Shown here: positions 54,154 through 61,797 of the stretch, in pieces
Layout of the letters: every line of letters starts with the position of its first letter
Position numbering within the stretch: the stretch's first letter is position 1
DNA from: Afipia sp.
GTDB lineage: Bacteria; Pseudomonadota; Alphaproteobacteria; Rhizobiales; Xanthobacteraceae
Assembly (NCBI GenBank): GCA_024508675.1
Contig: JANINQ010000003.1
Location: 283,282-347,281 of the forward strand
Length of the DNA stretch: 64,000 bases
Direction of reading: 5' to 3'
Position numbers and translations under genes: made by a program
The notes under the pieces: model-generated
Seen by the model: only the letters and a program-made list of their open reading frames with translations
Database searches by the model: none
What the model was told of the DNA's origin: nothing

Positions 54154-54595
54154 GCAGCTCGGGCACCGGATGCGGCAAGGGTGATTACCGCCCGGAACCA
54201 TATCACCGGGGTCATGACAGTTTGTCTCAGCCGGATGTTGCGGCGCGGTCAACAAGCGACTGTTTTGATATACCGCTAAGTGTATCCATCTGCTGGACAA
54301 TCACGGACCCGTGATTCGCAGGAAGCCGTTTAGTCACCCGGCAAAGGTCGTCCAAGGGCCCCAACCTTGCTTCAATGCTGGCGATTGTGGGAAATAAAAC
54401 CTAGCTTTCTAGCCGCAATTACGTGATTGCAGAGGCAGAAACCGGCATTTACATACCTCTGTGACGCCCAGGCGTTGCCCTACAGCCACAGTTTCCAAGA
54501 CTCGAATTGACCGTAGTTTTAATGCCTTAGGCGGCATGCTAGGGTTTTGTGTTTTTACAATTTGTTAAACTTTGGGCGGCTGGGGGATTTTTATA
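54154..54595. promoter_or_regulatory. 442-bp divergent gap between the GH13 and TolC genes
   Basis: I see no gene. It becomes AT-rich towards tolC (GTTTTTACAATTTGTTAAAC) and ends in GGCTGGGGGATTTTTATA, a strong tolC ribosome binding site. It presumably contains both promoters; no clear operator is visible. Confidence 0.5.
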
Positions 54596-56143
54596 ATGCG
54601 TTCATTAGCGTTTGCTGCTTCGACGCTTGTGCTCAGTTGTTCCCTTGCACATGGCCAGTCAGCGTTTTTCATCAACGACGCTCTCAAGCAAGCGATGGCG
54701 ACCAACCCCGGTGTTGGCGAAGCTGCGGCCAACCGCCGCGCAACTGAGTCCGAATTGAGGCAGCAGCAATCGACTCTACTTCCGCAGGTTCGTGTTGAAG
54801 CGCGCGTTGGACCGGAAAAATTCAATCAGCAGATTGTTCCGGCCCCGCTGGGCAATGATACCTGGAGAAACGGCCGGGACGTATCGGTGGTCGGTCGTCA
54901 GCTGGTTTTCGACGGATTCACCTCGCTGAACGAGATCTGGCGTCAGTCTGCGCGCGTCAGCGCGGCTGCCGCTCGTGTTCATGAACGAACCGAGCTTTTG
55001 GCTCTCGACGCGGCGGAAGCCTATATCGACATCATTCGGTATCAGCGGCTGATTTCCATCGCGGAAGACAACGTCAGGGTTCACCGGTCGTTGTTTGGCA
55101 ACGTGCAGGCCCGCTTCAAGGGCGGCCGCGCGGGCGAAGGCGATCTTGAGCAGACCCGTGAGCGTGTTGAAAACGCAGTGGCCGCTCTCGCCGGCTTCCG
55201 CCAGAACCTCGATGAGGCGCGCGCGAAATATCGGAAGACTGTTGGTCTGGAACCCTACAACTTGCGGAACCCGACCCGCCTTCCCGGCCTTCCCGCCACG
55301 AAGGATGAATCGCTCGCGGTCGCGATCAAGTTCAATCCTACCATCAAGGCTGCCGAAGCAGATGCGCGCGCGGCCAAATATGCCTTCCGGAGCACCTCCG
55401 GTGCTTTCGTGCCGAACGTCTATCTTGAAGGCCGTGCCTCGACTGGCACCGACGCGAATGGCTATGTCGGCAAGCGCGACGACATCAGCGGCAAGGTTGT
55501 CGTGAGCTGGGACGTGTTCCGCGGTGGCCAGGATACGTGGCGCCGCAACGAAATGGCGGAGCGCTATGTCGAGGGAACGATGCGTCACGCGCGCCTGCAG
55601 CGCGACGCCGTGGAGTCGATCGACAAGGCCTGGGCTGCCCGGACACTGACCGCAGATCGAATTGCTGCGCTCAATCGCCAGATCGCTTCTGATCGCAAGG
55701 TGATCACCTCGTACCAGAAAGAGTATGAACTGGGACAGCGCTCGCTGGTCGACCTGCTGAACGGCCAGAACCAGCTCTTCAACGGGTTCATCTCCCTGAT
55801 TTCCGCTCAGAGCGTCGCCATTTTCGCCGACTATCAGCTCCTTGCTGCGATGGGCAACCTTATCGAGTACGTGAAGGCGCCGCCGCCGGCCGATGCGATC
55901 CCACTGGAAGCTGAGCCGTTTGGCCTTTTCCCGACCAAACTGCCTCCGATCATCCTGCACGATCCTGTTACCGGACCTGAGCCCCTGCCCGTCAAGCGCG
56001 CCGCACCTGTTCCGGCCCTGAATTATGCCTCGGCTGGCCGCGATGGTTTCGCGACGCAGAGCGATACTTTTGCCAGCCGTTGGCAGGGATCAAATCCCGC
56101 GCAGGAGTTGATCGACGCGGCGTCAAAGTGGCCGGTTAGGTAA
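54596..56143 (+). CDS. TolC-family outer-membrane channel of type I secretion
   Basis: ATG 54596 gives 515 residues; the track start (54572) precedes the ribosome binding site. The signal peptide MRSLAFAASTLVLSCSLAHGQ is followed by two OEP halves with long helices (LKQAMATNPGVGEAAANRRATESELRQQ; SIDKAWAARTLTADRIAALNRQIASDRKV) and a typical YELGQRSLVDLLNGQNQLFNG repeat end. The C-terminal 90 residues are Pro-rich and variable. It provides the outer-membrane exit for the LapBC-like exporter genes that follow, and perhaps also for the TolC-less exporter at 30260. Confidence 0.92.
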   Translation: MRSLAFAASTLVLSCSLAHGQSAFFINDALKQAMATNPGVGEAAANRRATESELRQQQSTLLPQVRVEARVGPEKFNQQIVPAPLGNDTWRNGRDVSVVGRQLVFDGFTSLNEIWRQSARVSAAAARVHERTELLALDAAEAYIDIIRYQRLISIAEDNVRVHRSLFGNVQARFKGGRAGEGDLEQTRERVENAVAALAGFRQNLDEARAKYRKTVGLEPYNLRNPTRLPGLPATKDESLAVAIKFNPTIKAAEADARAAKYAFRSTSGAFVPNVYLEGRASTGTDANGYVGKRDDISGKVVVSWDVFRGGQDTWRRNEMAERYVEGTMRHARLQRDAVESIDKAWAARTLTADRIAALNRQIASDRKVITSYQKEYELGQRSLVDLLNGQNQLFNGFISLISAQSVAIFADYQLLAAMGNLIEYVKAPPPADAIPLEAEPFGLFPTKLPPIILHDPVTGPEPLPVKRAAPVPALNYASAGRDGFATQSDTFASRWQGSNPAQELIDAASKWPVR

Positions 56144-56176
56144 ATATACCTCGACTGCCGCATCTTGGTGTTTTGA

Positions 56177-56220
56177 CAGGACAACGCACCAGCCAAGGTG
56201 GCGGCGTTAATGTTGTCCTG
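56177..56220 (+). terminator. Structured hairpin between tolC and the ABC exporter
   Basis: CAGGACAAC (56177-56185) pairs perfectly with GTTGTCCTG (56212-56220), enclosing a smaller CACC-N6-GGTG hairpin. There is no T run. It may attenuate or process the tolC-exporter transcript. Confidence 0.45.
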
Positions 56221-56311
56221 CCGTATTAGCCTTAATCCTAAGGTTTTTACGTATTGACCCGCGCACGATTTATGATGGCCGTACGATCCCATAATCAGAG
56301 CCGCGATCAAC

Positions 56312-58531
56312 ATGGACACCGTTGCCAGTCGAAATTCGGCGGAGGCCAATAGCGCCGCCGATGTAAGGTCCATGAAGGATCCGCTCGCGGACGCTCTCAT
56401 CTGTCTTGCAGCTTTTCATGGACGCGCCATCAGCCGCGATGCGCTGATCGCCGGCCTGCCTATCGTCAACGGCCGGCTGACCGCAGCTCTGATGGAGCGC
56501 GCCGGAACAAGAGCCGGACTTGAGGTCGAACCGGTCAGACGTGCGCTCGCAGACATTCCGGCCCTGGTCTTGCCGGCTATCCTTGTGACCAAGGACGGCA
56601 TCCCTCTTATTTTAAGCTCTCTCGATGATGTGGGGCAGATCGCCCGTATCATCGATCCCGCGAAGCCTGGAAGTACGAAAACTGTTCAGCTTGCGGAACT
56701 CGCGGCCCGTTATTCAGGCTATGCCTTCTTTGCCAAACCGGCGGCCACGGCGGATGCGCGAACGGTCGCTGCAGGCGATCTCCCGCAAAGTCACTGGTTC
56801 TGGTCGGTTGTCCGCAGGTTCGGCTCCAACTACGGGCATGTGGCCCTCGCCGCATTGCTGGTGAACATGCTCGCGCTCGCAGCGCCCCTGTTCACGATGA
56901 ATGTGTATGACCGCGTGGTTCCGAACGGCGCGGTCCCCTCGTTGATCGCCCTAAGTGTCGGCCTTGGCCTCGCGATCGTTTTTGATTTTGTCATCCGCAT
57001 TGTTCGCAGCCGGATTGTGGATCTGACCGGCAAGAAGATCGACGTTGTCCTCGCGGCCAACATCTTCGAGCACATGCTTTCGGTGAAGATGGCGAACAGG
57101 CCCACCTCGGTTGGCATTCTCGCCAACCAGATGAGGGATTTCGACTCGGTCCGCGAATTTTTCACGTCGGGAACTGTGGTTGCAGCGACCGACTTGTTCT
57201 TCGCCATCATCTTTATCGGCATCCTGTTCATCATCGCAGGCCCCCTCGCCTGGATTCCGCTGTTGATGCTGCCGATTGTGATCGGAACCGGATTCATTCT
57301 GCAGCGGCCGCTCGATCGCGCGATGAAACGGTTGCAGGCTGAATCGTCAGCACGGCACGGCGTGCTGATTGAGTCGTTGTCAGGCATCGAGACTATTCGC
57401 GCTGCAGGTGCGGAATCCCGCATGCAGACGGCGTGGGAGCGATCGGTTGCCGCCACGGCACGTTCCGGTGAAGACGTTCACTTCTGGTCGTCGCTGGCGC
57501 TCACGATCTCCAGCTCGGCCCAGCAGATCACCAGCATGCTGCTCGTGGTGATCGGTGTCTTCCTGATCCTCGACGGCAAGATCACGATGGGTGCGCTGGT
57601 GGCCGCGAATATGCTCTCCGGCCGTGTTCTGGCGCCGATATCCAGTCTTGCGGCGGTCATTACCCGCGCGACGCAGACCATGAGCGCGTTGCGTTCGATC
57701 GATCGCCTGATGTCGCTCGAGCGGGAGCGCCCGCCGGGACGTGCCTATGTTTCGCGCAAGATCGAAAAAGGCGCGGTCAGCTTTGAAAATGTCAGCTTCC
57801 GCTATCCGGGGTCCAAGGAAAGCGCGCTTGAGAATATCTCCTTCAAGATTGCACCGGGAGAGCGGGTTGCCATCATTGGCCGGGTAGGTTCGGGAAAAAC
57901 CACGGTCGGGCGCCTTCTCTCTGGTTTCTATGAGCCGCTCGAAGGCAGCATTGCGATCGACGGCATCGACTCGCGGCAATACGATCCAGCGGATTTGCGG
58001 TCGGGCATCGGCTTTGTGATGCAGGACACGGATCTGTTCTTCGGCAAGCTCCGCGACAACATCACGCTCGGACGACCCTCTGCCACCGACGAAGAAGTGA
58101 TCGAAGTCGCCCGTCTGTCGGGGGTCGAGCAATTCATCGCGGGGCATCCGCTCGGCTATGACATGCCCGTCGCCGAAGGTGGACGAAGCCTCTCCGGCGG
58201 TCAGAAGCAGGCAATCGGTCTGGCGCGCGCCATGATCCGCAAGCCCAAGATCATGTTCATGGATGAGCCGACCGCGCATTTCGACGTGCGAAGCGAGACC
58301 GAGTTTCTCGAACGCCTGAAATCAATCGCGAAGTCGGAGATGACCGTCATCGTCTCGACCCATCGGCCGTCCCTCCTCTCTCTTGTCAATCGTATCCTTG
58401 TGTTCGAACGCGGCAGGCTTGTCGCAGATGGGCCGCGCGAGGCGATCATCGCAAGTCTCCAGGCCGGCGCGAAACGCACAGAGCCAACGAAGTTTGAGCA
58501 TCCAGCCGTGAAGTCCAATGCAGCAATCTGA
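56312..58531 (+). CDS. Type I secretion ABC exporter with C39-like domain (LapB-type)
   Basis: 739 residues. Residues 20-150 resemble a C39 peptidase-like domain but lack the catalytic Cys/His arrangement (DALICLAAFHGRAISRDALIAGLPI), as in LapB-type exporters of large RTX adhesins. Then six membrane helices (about 170-430, DRVVPNGAVPSLIALS), and the ATPase with Walker A GRVGSGKTTVGRL, signature LSGGQKQAIGLARAM and Walker B IMFMDEPTAHFD. It exports unprocessed large substrates through the TolC protein encoded upstream. The start of the adaptor gene overlaps its end by 14 bases. Confidence 0.93.
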   Translation: MDTVASRNSAEANSAADVRSMKDPLADALICLAAFHGRAISRDALIAGLPIVNGRLTAALMERAGTRAGLEVEPVRRALADIPALVLPAILVTKDGIPLILSSLDDVGQIARIIDPAKPGSTKTVQLAELAARYSGYAFFAKPAATADARTVAAGDLPQSHWFWSVVRRFGSNYGHVALAALLVNMLALAAPLFTMNVYDRVVPNGAVPSLIALSVGLGLAIVFDFVIRIVRSRIVDLTGKKIDVVLAANIFEHMLSVKMANRPTSVGILANQMRDFDSVREFFTSGTVVAATDLFFAIIFIGILFIIAGPLAWIPLLMLPIVIGTGFILQRPLDRAMKRLQAESSARHGVLIESLSGIETIRAAGAESRMQTAWERSVAATARSGEDVHFWSSLALTISSSAQQITSMLLVVIGVFLILDGKITMGALVAANMLSGRVLAPISSLAAVITRATQTMSALRSIDRLMSLERERPPGRAYVSRKIEKGAVSFENVSFRYPGSKESALENISFKIAPGERVAIIGRVGSGKTTVGRLLSGFYEPLEGSIAIDGIDSRQYDPADLRSGIGFVMQDTDLFFGKLRDNITLGRPSATDEEVIEVARLSGVEQFIAGHPLGYDMPVAEGGRSLSGGQKQAIGLARAMIRKPKIMFMDEPTAHFDVRSETEFLERLKSIAKSEMTVIVSTHRPSLLSLVNRILVFERGRLVADGPREAIIASLQAGAKRTEPTKFEHPAVKSNAAI

Positions 58532-59768
58532 TTTCGCCTTTGCAAACGATATTCGCTCGGCAGTCGAGCTGCGCACGCCACGAACATCCCGCCTCGTTCT
58601 GCTGTGCACACTTGCGCTGCTGGTCGTCGGAGTTGTCTGGGCGCACTTTGCCGTGCTCGACGAAGTGAAGCGCGGCAACGGCAAGGTGATTTCGTCGCGT
58701 CAAACCCAGGTTCTTCAAAGTCTCGAAGGCGGCCTCGTCCTGGATATCCTGATCCGGGAAGGCGACATCGTGAAGCAAGGCCAGGTGTTGATGAGAATTG
58801 ACGACACAAAATTCTCGGCGGATCTGGGTGAGGTTCGCGAGCGGCGCGCGTCGAATGCGGCTCGTGTCGCGCGTCTTGAGGCTGAAGTCAGCGGCGCCGA
58901 AACGCCGAAATTCTCCGATGAGCTTGTAAAAAGCTCACCTCAGGTCGTTGAGACCGAGCGAAACCTGTTTCTTGCTCGCGTCAAGAAACTGTCTCAGGAC
59001 ATTGATGTGCTGACTCAGCAGGAAACGCGGCTCTCGGGTTCTCTCAAGCTGCTCAGCCGCGAGGTGGAAATCACCCGCAATCTTTATGCGCAAAAGGTCG
59101 TCCCCGAGATCGAGATGTTGCGGCTTGAGCGTCAGGCCACAGAAATCCGCGGACAGCTCGCCGAAACGCAGTCGCGTATCGCCAATATCAAAACGGCTTT
59201 CAAATCTCAGGCTGAAGAAGACCTGGCGAAGTCTCGCGGAGACCTCGCTGTACTGGAGGAAAACATCAAGTCGGCTCAGGACCGCGTGCGCCGCGCCGAC
59301 CTCAAGTCCCCCGTTAACGGCATCGTCAACAAGCTGAACGTGACAACCGTCGGCGCCGTGGTTCAGCCGGGCGCCAATCTGATGGACATCGTTCCGCTGG
59401 ATGATTCCTTGCTGGTTGAGGGACGCATACGTCCGCAGGACATTGCGTTTATACGGCCGCACCAGGAGGCTATCGTCAAGATTACAGCCTATGACTCGTC
59501 CGTCTACGGGTCTTTGAAGGGCAAGGTGGAGCGTATCAGCGCCGATACCATCGCGGACGACAAGCCTGAGCGCGGCGAGAAGGGAGAAACCTTTTACCGC
59601 GTGATGGTTCGCACGGATAAGAACCACCTTGGGACGGCTGAGAACCCCCTTCCCATTATTCCGGGCATGGTCACCACGGTTGAAATCCTCACAGGCGCCA
59701 AGTCGGTCCTTGATTACATCATCAAACCGGCACGGATGCTTCGTGACGAAGCTCTCCGGGAACGCTAA
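58518..59768 (+). CDS. Type I secretion membrane-fusion protein (HlyD/LapC type)
   Basis: 416 residues, one membrane span (LVLLCTLALLVVGVVWAHFAVL, about 28-50), biotinyl-lipoyl half-motif VLQSLEGGLVLDILIREGDIVKQGQVLMRIDD, coiled coils (about 130-260), and the family C-terminal RxSADTIADDKPERGEKGETFYRV and IIPGMVTTVEILTG. It links the LapB-like exporter to TolC. It is encoded between the exporter and a LapG-like protease, the order seen in lap-type loci. Confidence 0.93.
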   Translation: MQQSDFAFANDIRSAVELRTPRTSRLVLLCTLALLVVGVVWAHFAVLDEVKRGNGKVISSRQTQVLQSLEGGLVLDILIREGDIVKQGQVLMRIDDTKFSADLGEVRERRASNAARVARLEAEVSGAETPKFSDELVKSSPQVVETERNLFLARVKKLSQDIDVLTQQETRLSGSLKLLSREVEITRNLYAQKVVPEIEMLRLERQATEIRGQLAETQSRIANIKTAFKSQAEEDLAKSRGDLAVLEENIKSAQDRVRRADLKSPVNGIVNKLNVTTVGAVVQPGANLMDIVPLDDSLLVEGRIRPQDIAFIRPHQEAIVKITAYDSSVYGSLKGKVERISADTIADDKPERGEKGETFYRVMVRTDKNHLGTAENPLPIIPGMVTTVEILTGAKSVLDYIIKPARMLRDEALRER

Positions 59769-59996
59769 GCGGCGTTCGCGGCCACCCGGTCCATCAGCGT
59801 TAACGCTGCGTTACCCGGAATTATTTCAAATTCTAAGGGCTTTGTTTTAGCCCTTTCTACCCTGCCCCCCAAAATGCCCGATCGTATACAGCTCATTTAA
59901 CGCTGCACTAGCGGCTCCCGTCCATTGTCGCTCCATCACATGGGAGCGGGATCAGTTCAATGCTGGCCGACGCCCCCGGGATACAGGGGCGTTATC

Positions 59997-61085
59997 ATGT
60001 CGACCTTTTCAGCGGCTCGCGCCGTCATTGGAACTGCTGTTTGCGTTGCCGCTTTGAGTTTGAGCATTTTTCCGGCTGACGCAGCCTCCAAAGCGAAGCC
60101 CAGGAAGTATATTTTTGACGATCTGGTCACTCCGTCGATGATGGAGCCGCCGGCACCGGCCGTTCGCACGCAGGGCGCGACAGGCGCCCGCTTCTTCTCG
60201 ATCAACAGTGTTTTGGCGAAACTTGACGGCAAGTCCGCACCGAATGAGCCGGTGCGCCTCGCTTCCGTGACAAGCGACACCATCATCTCTGATGCGCCAA
60301 GCGAATTCACGCGCGCCGATCAGGCTCAACCATCAACCAATGAGCCGTTTGGTCTCTTCACCTTCCGGGCGCCTGAAGGCATCCTTTGGCGCAAGTGGCG
60401 CACCGTAAAGGGCCAGATCGACAAGGAGCTGGCCGAGATTGCGAACTGCAAGGCTGATTCCTCGACCTGCAGCAGCGCTGCGAGGCGGTTTGCGCTGATG
60501 ACTGATGATGTTCGGGAACGTGATGGCGCGGCACGGCTCGAAACCGTCAATCGTCTTGTCAACACCGCGATCCGCTACACCAGCGATCTCATTCAACACG
60601 GCGAGGTTGATTTGTGGTCCTCGCCGCTGGCCTCGCTTCGCAGCGGCCGTGGCGATTGCGAAGACTATGCGATCGCCAAGTATATGGTGCTGCGCGAAGC
60701 CGGAATCCCGGAGCAGGATCTACGCATTCTTCTGGTACGTGATCGTGCCGTCCGCGAGGATCATGCTGTGCTTGCCGTGCGGAAGGATGGCGGCTGGACC
60801 ATTCTCGACAATCGGCGCGCGACGCTGTTCGCCGATAGCGATCTGCCGCAGTTCTCACCGCTTGTGGCGCTGGATTCCAGCGGTGTCAGCTTGTTTGCTT
60901 CGCCCTATTTGAGCCAGCGCATGAACAGCGACGCGAAGGCCGTTGCTCCGGCTGCCGCAGATCCCTGGGGTATGGCCCTTCCGGGCGAAGCAGTTGTCGA
61001 GGACACCACGGTGAGCCTTGATCTTGGCGATATTCCCTCGTCTGCCGGGATTTCCGGCGCGGCCAATCTGCCGCTCCTGCTCTGA
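59997..61085 (+). CDS. Periplasmic transglutaminase-like cysteine protease (BTLCP, LapG-like), copy 2
   Basis: ATG 59997 after ATACAGGGGCGTTATC gives 362 residues; the track start is upstream. The signal peptide ends LSLSIFPADAA. A 130-residue linker rich in Ser, Pro and Thr precedes the protease domain: triad Cys in GDCEDYAIAKYM, His in REDHAVLAV and Asp in WTILDNRR. It is larger than copy 1 at 23834 because of this linker. Likely to cut the N-terminus of a type I-secreted adhesin, most plausibly the product of the convergent gene 61798-64000. Confidence 0.88.
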   Translation: MSTFSAARAVIGTAVCVAALSLSIFPADAASKAKPRKYIFDDLVTPSMMEPPAPAVRTQGATGARFFSINSVLAKLDGKSAPNEPVRLASVTSDTIISDAPSEFTRADQAQPSTNEPFGLFTFRAPEGILWRKWRTVKGQIDKELAEIANCKADSSTCSSAARRFALMTDDVRERDGAARLETVNRLVNTAIRYTSDLIQHGEVDLWSSPLASLRSGRGDCEDYAIAKYMVLREAGIPEQDLRILLVRDRAVREDHAVLAVRKDGGWTILDNRRATLFADSDLPQFSPLVALDSSGVSLFASPYLSQRMNSDAKAVAPAAADPWGMALPGEAVVEDTTVSLDLGDIPSSAGISGAANLPLLL

Positions 61086-61209
61086 TCATCCCGCCCCACA
61101 TAACTGTGGGGTGATGTCCAGAAAATATCCAATCTCCACCTCCCTCCCGGCGGTGCGTCCGTAGTGATCGCGTGATAGACTTCGGCGGGACACGAGCCCT
61201 CCGGACGCG

Positions 61210-61680
61210 ATGACTGGGACGATGGTGAACAACGATATCCGATATTTCCGGTTCCGGCGCCGAACCGGAATGGCCTTCGCAATGGCTGTATTGCTGTTGT
61301 CGGGTATGGGCACGCCCACTCGCGCTCAGGACGTGCAAACAGTGGAGCGCACGGCCAAGGGACTTTCCGCAAAGCCGATCCGAGTTGGCGTGTACCTCAA
61401 TGTTCAACCCGATTGCAGTTCCGGCACCCTTCCCACCATTCGGCTCCTGAGCCCGCCAGCCAACGGCACGGTCGATGTCAAACGCGGCAAGGTCACAGCG
61501 ACCAATTACAAGCAGTGTCTGGCGCTTGAGGTGCCCGGCTATGTTGCCTTCTACAAATCCAAGCCCGATTTCATCGGCGTGGATGTCGTCACGCTCGAGG
61601 TCAAGTACCCGAACGGCCGCACAGAAGTGCAGAAAATCAGCGTGACGGTCGGCGATGGCAAAGGTGGACGGAACATCTGA
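61210..61680 (+). CDS. Small secreted protein of the second secretion locus
   Basis: 156 residues, start ATG 61210 (or 61222, MVNNDIRYF). Signal helix MAFAMAVLLLSGMGTPTRAQ. The mature part has two cysteines (PDCSSG, KQCLAL) and alternating beta-strand-like segments ending VVTLEVKYPNGRTEVQKISVTVG, which suggests a single Ig-like beta-sandwich. Function unknown. It lies between the LapG-like protease and the second adhesin, so it may belong to the same surface system. Confidence 0.68.
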   Translation: MTGTMVNNDIRYFRFRRRTGMAFAMAVLLLSGMGTPTRAQDVQTVERTAKGLSAKPIRVGVYLNVQPDCSSGTLPTIRLLSPPANGTVDVKRGKVTATNYKQCLALEVPGYVAFYKSKPDFIGVDVVTLEVKYPNGRTEVQKISVTVGDGKGGRNI

Positions 61681-61744
61681 GCTGATCGTGCTTATGATTA
61701 GAACGCCCTTCTATCAGCGCATCGCGAATGTCATGCAGCCAAGG

Positions 61745-61780
61745 AAAAACCCGCCGGATTGCTCCGGCGGGTTTTCTGTT
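61745..61780. terminator. Bidirectional intrinsic terminator between convergent genes
   Basis: AAAAACCCGCCGGA-TTGC-TCCGGCGGGTTTTCTGTTTT: a perfect 9-bp GC stem with a 4-base loop, A-rich before and T-rich after. It ends both the small secreted protein gene and the convergent adhesin gene. Confidence 0.93.
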
Positions 61781-61797
61781 TTCGGCAAACTACAGCA

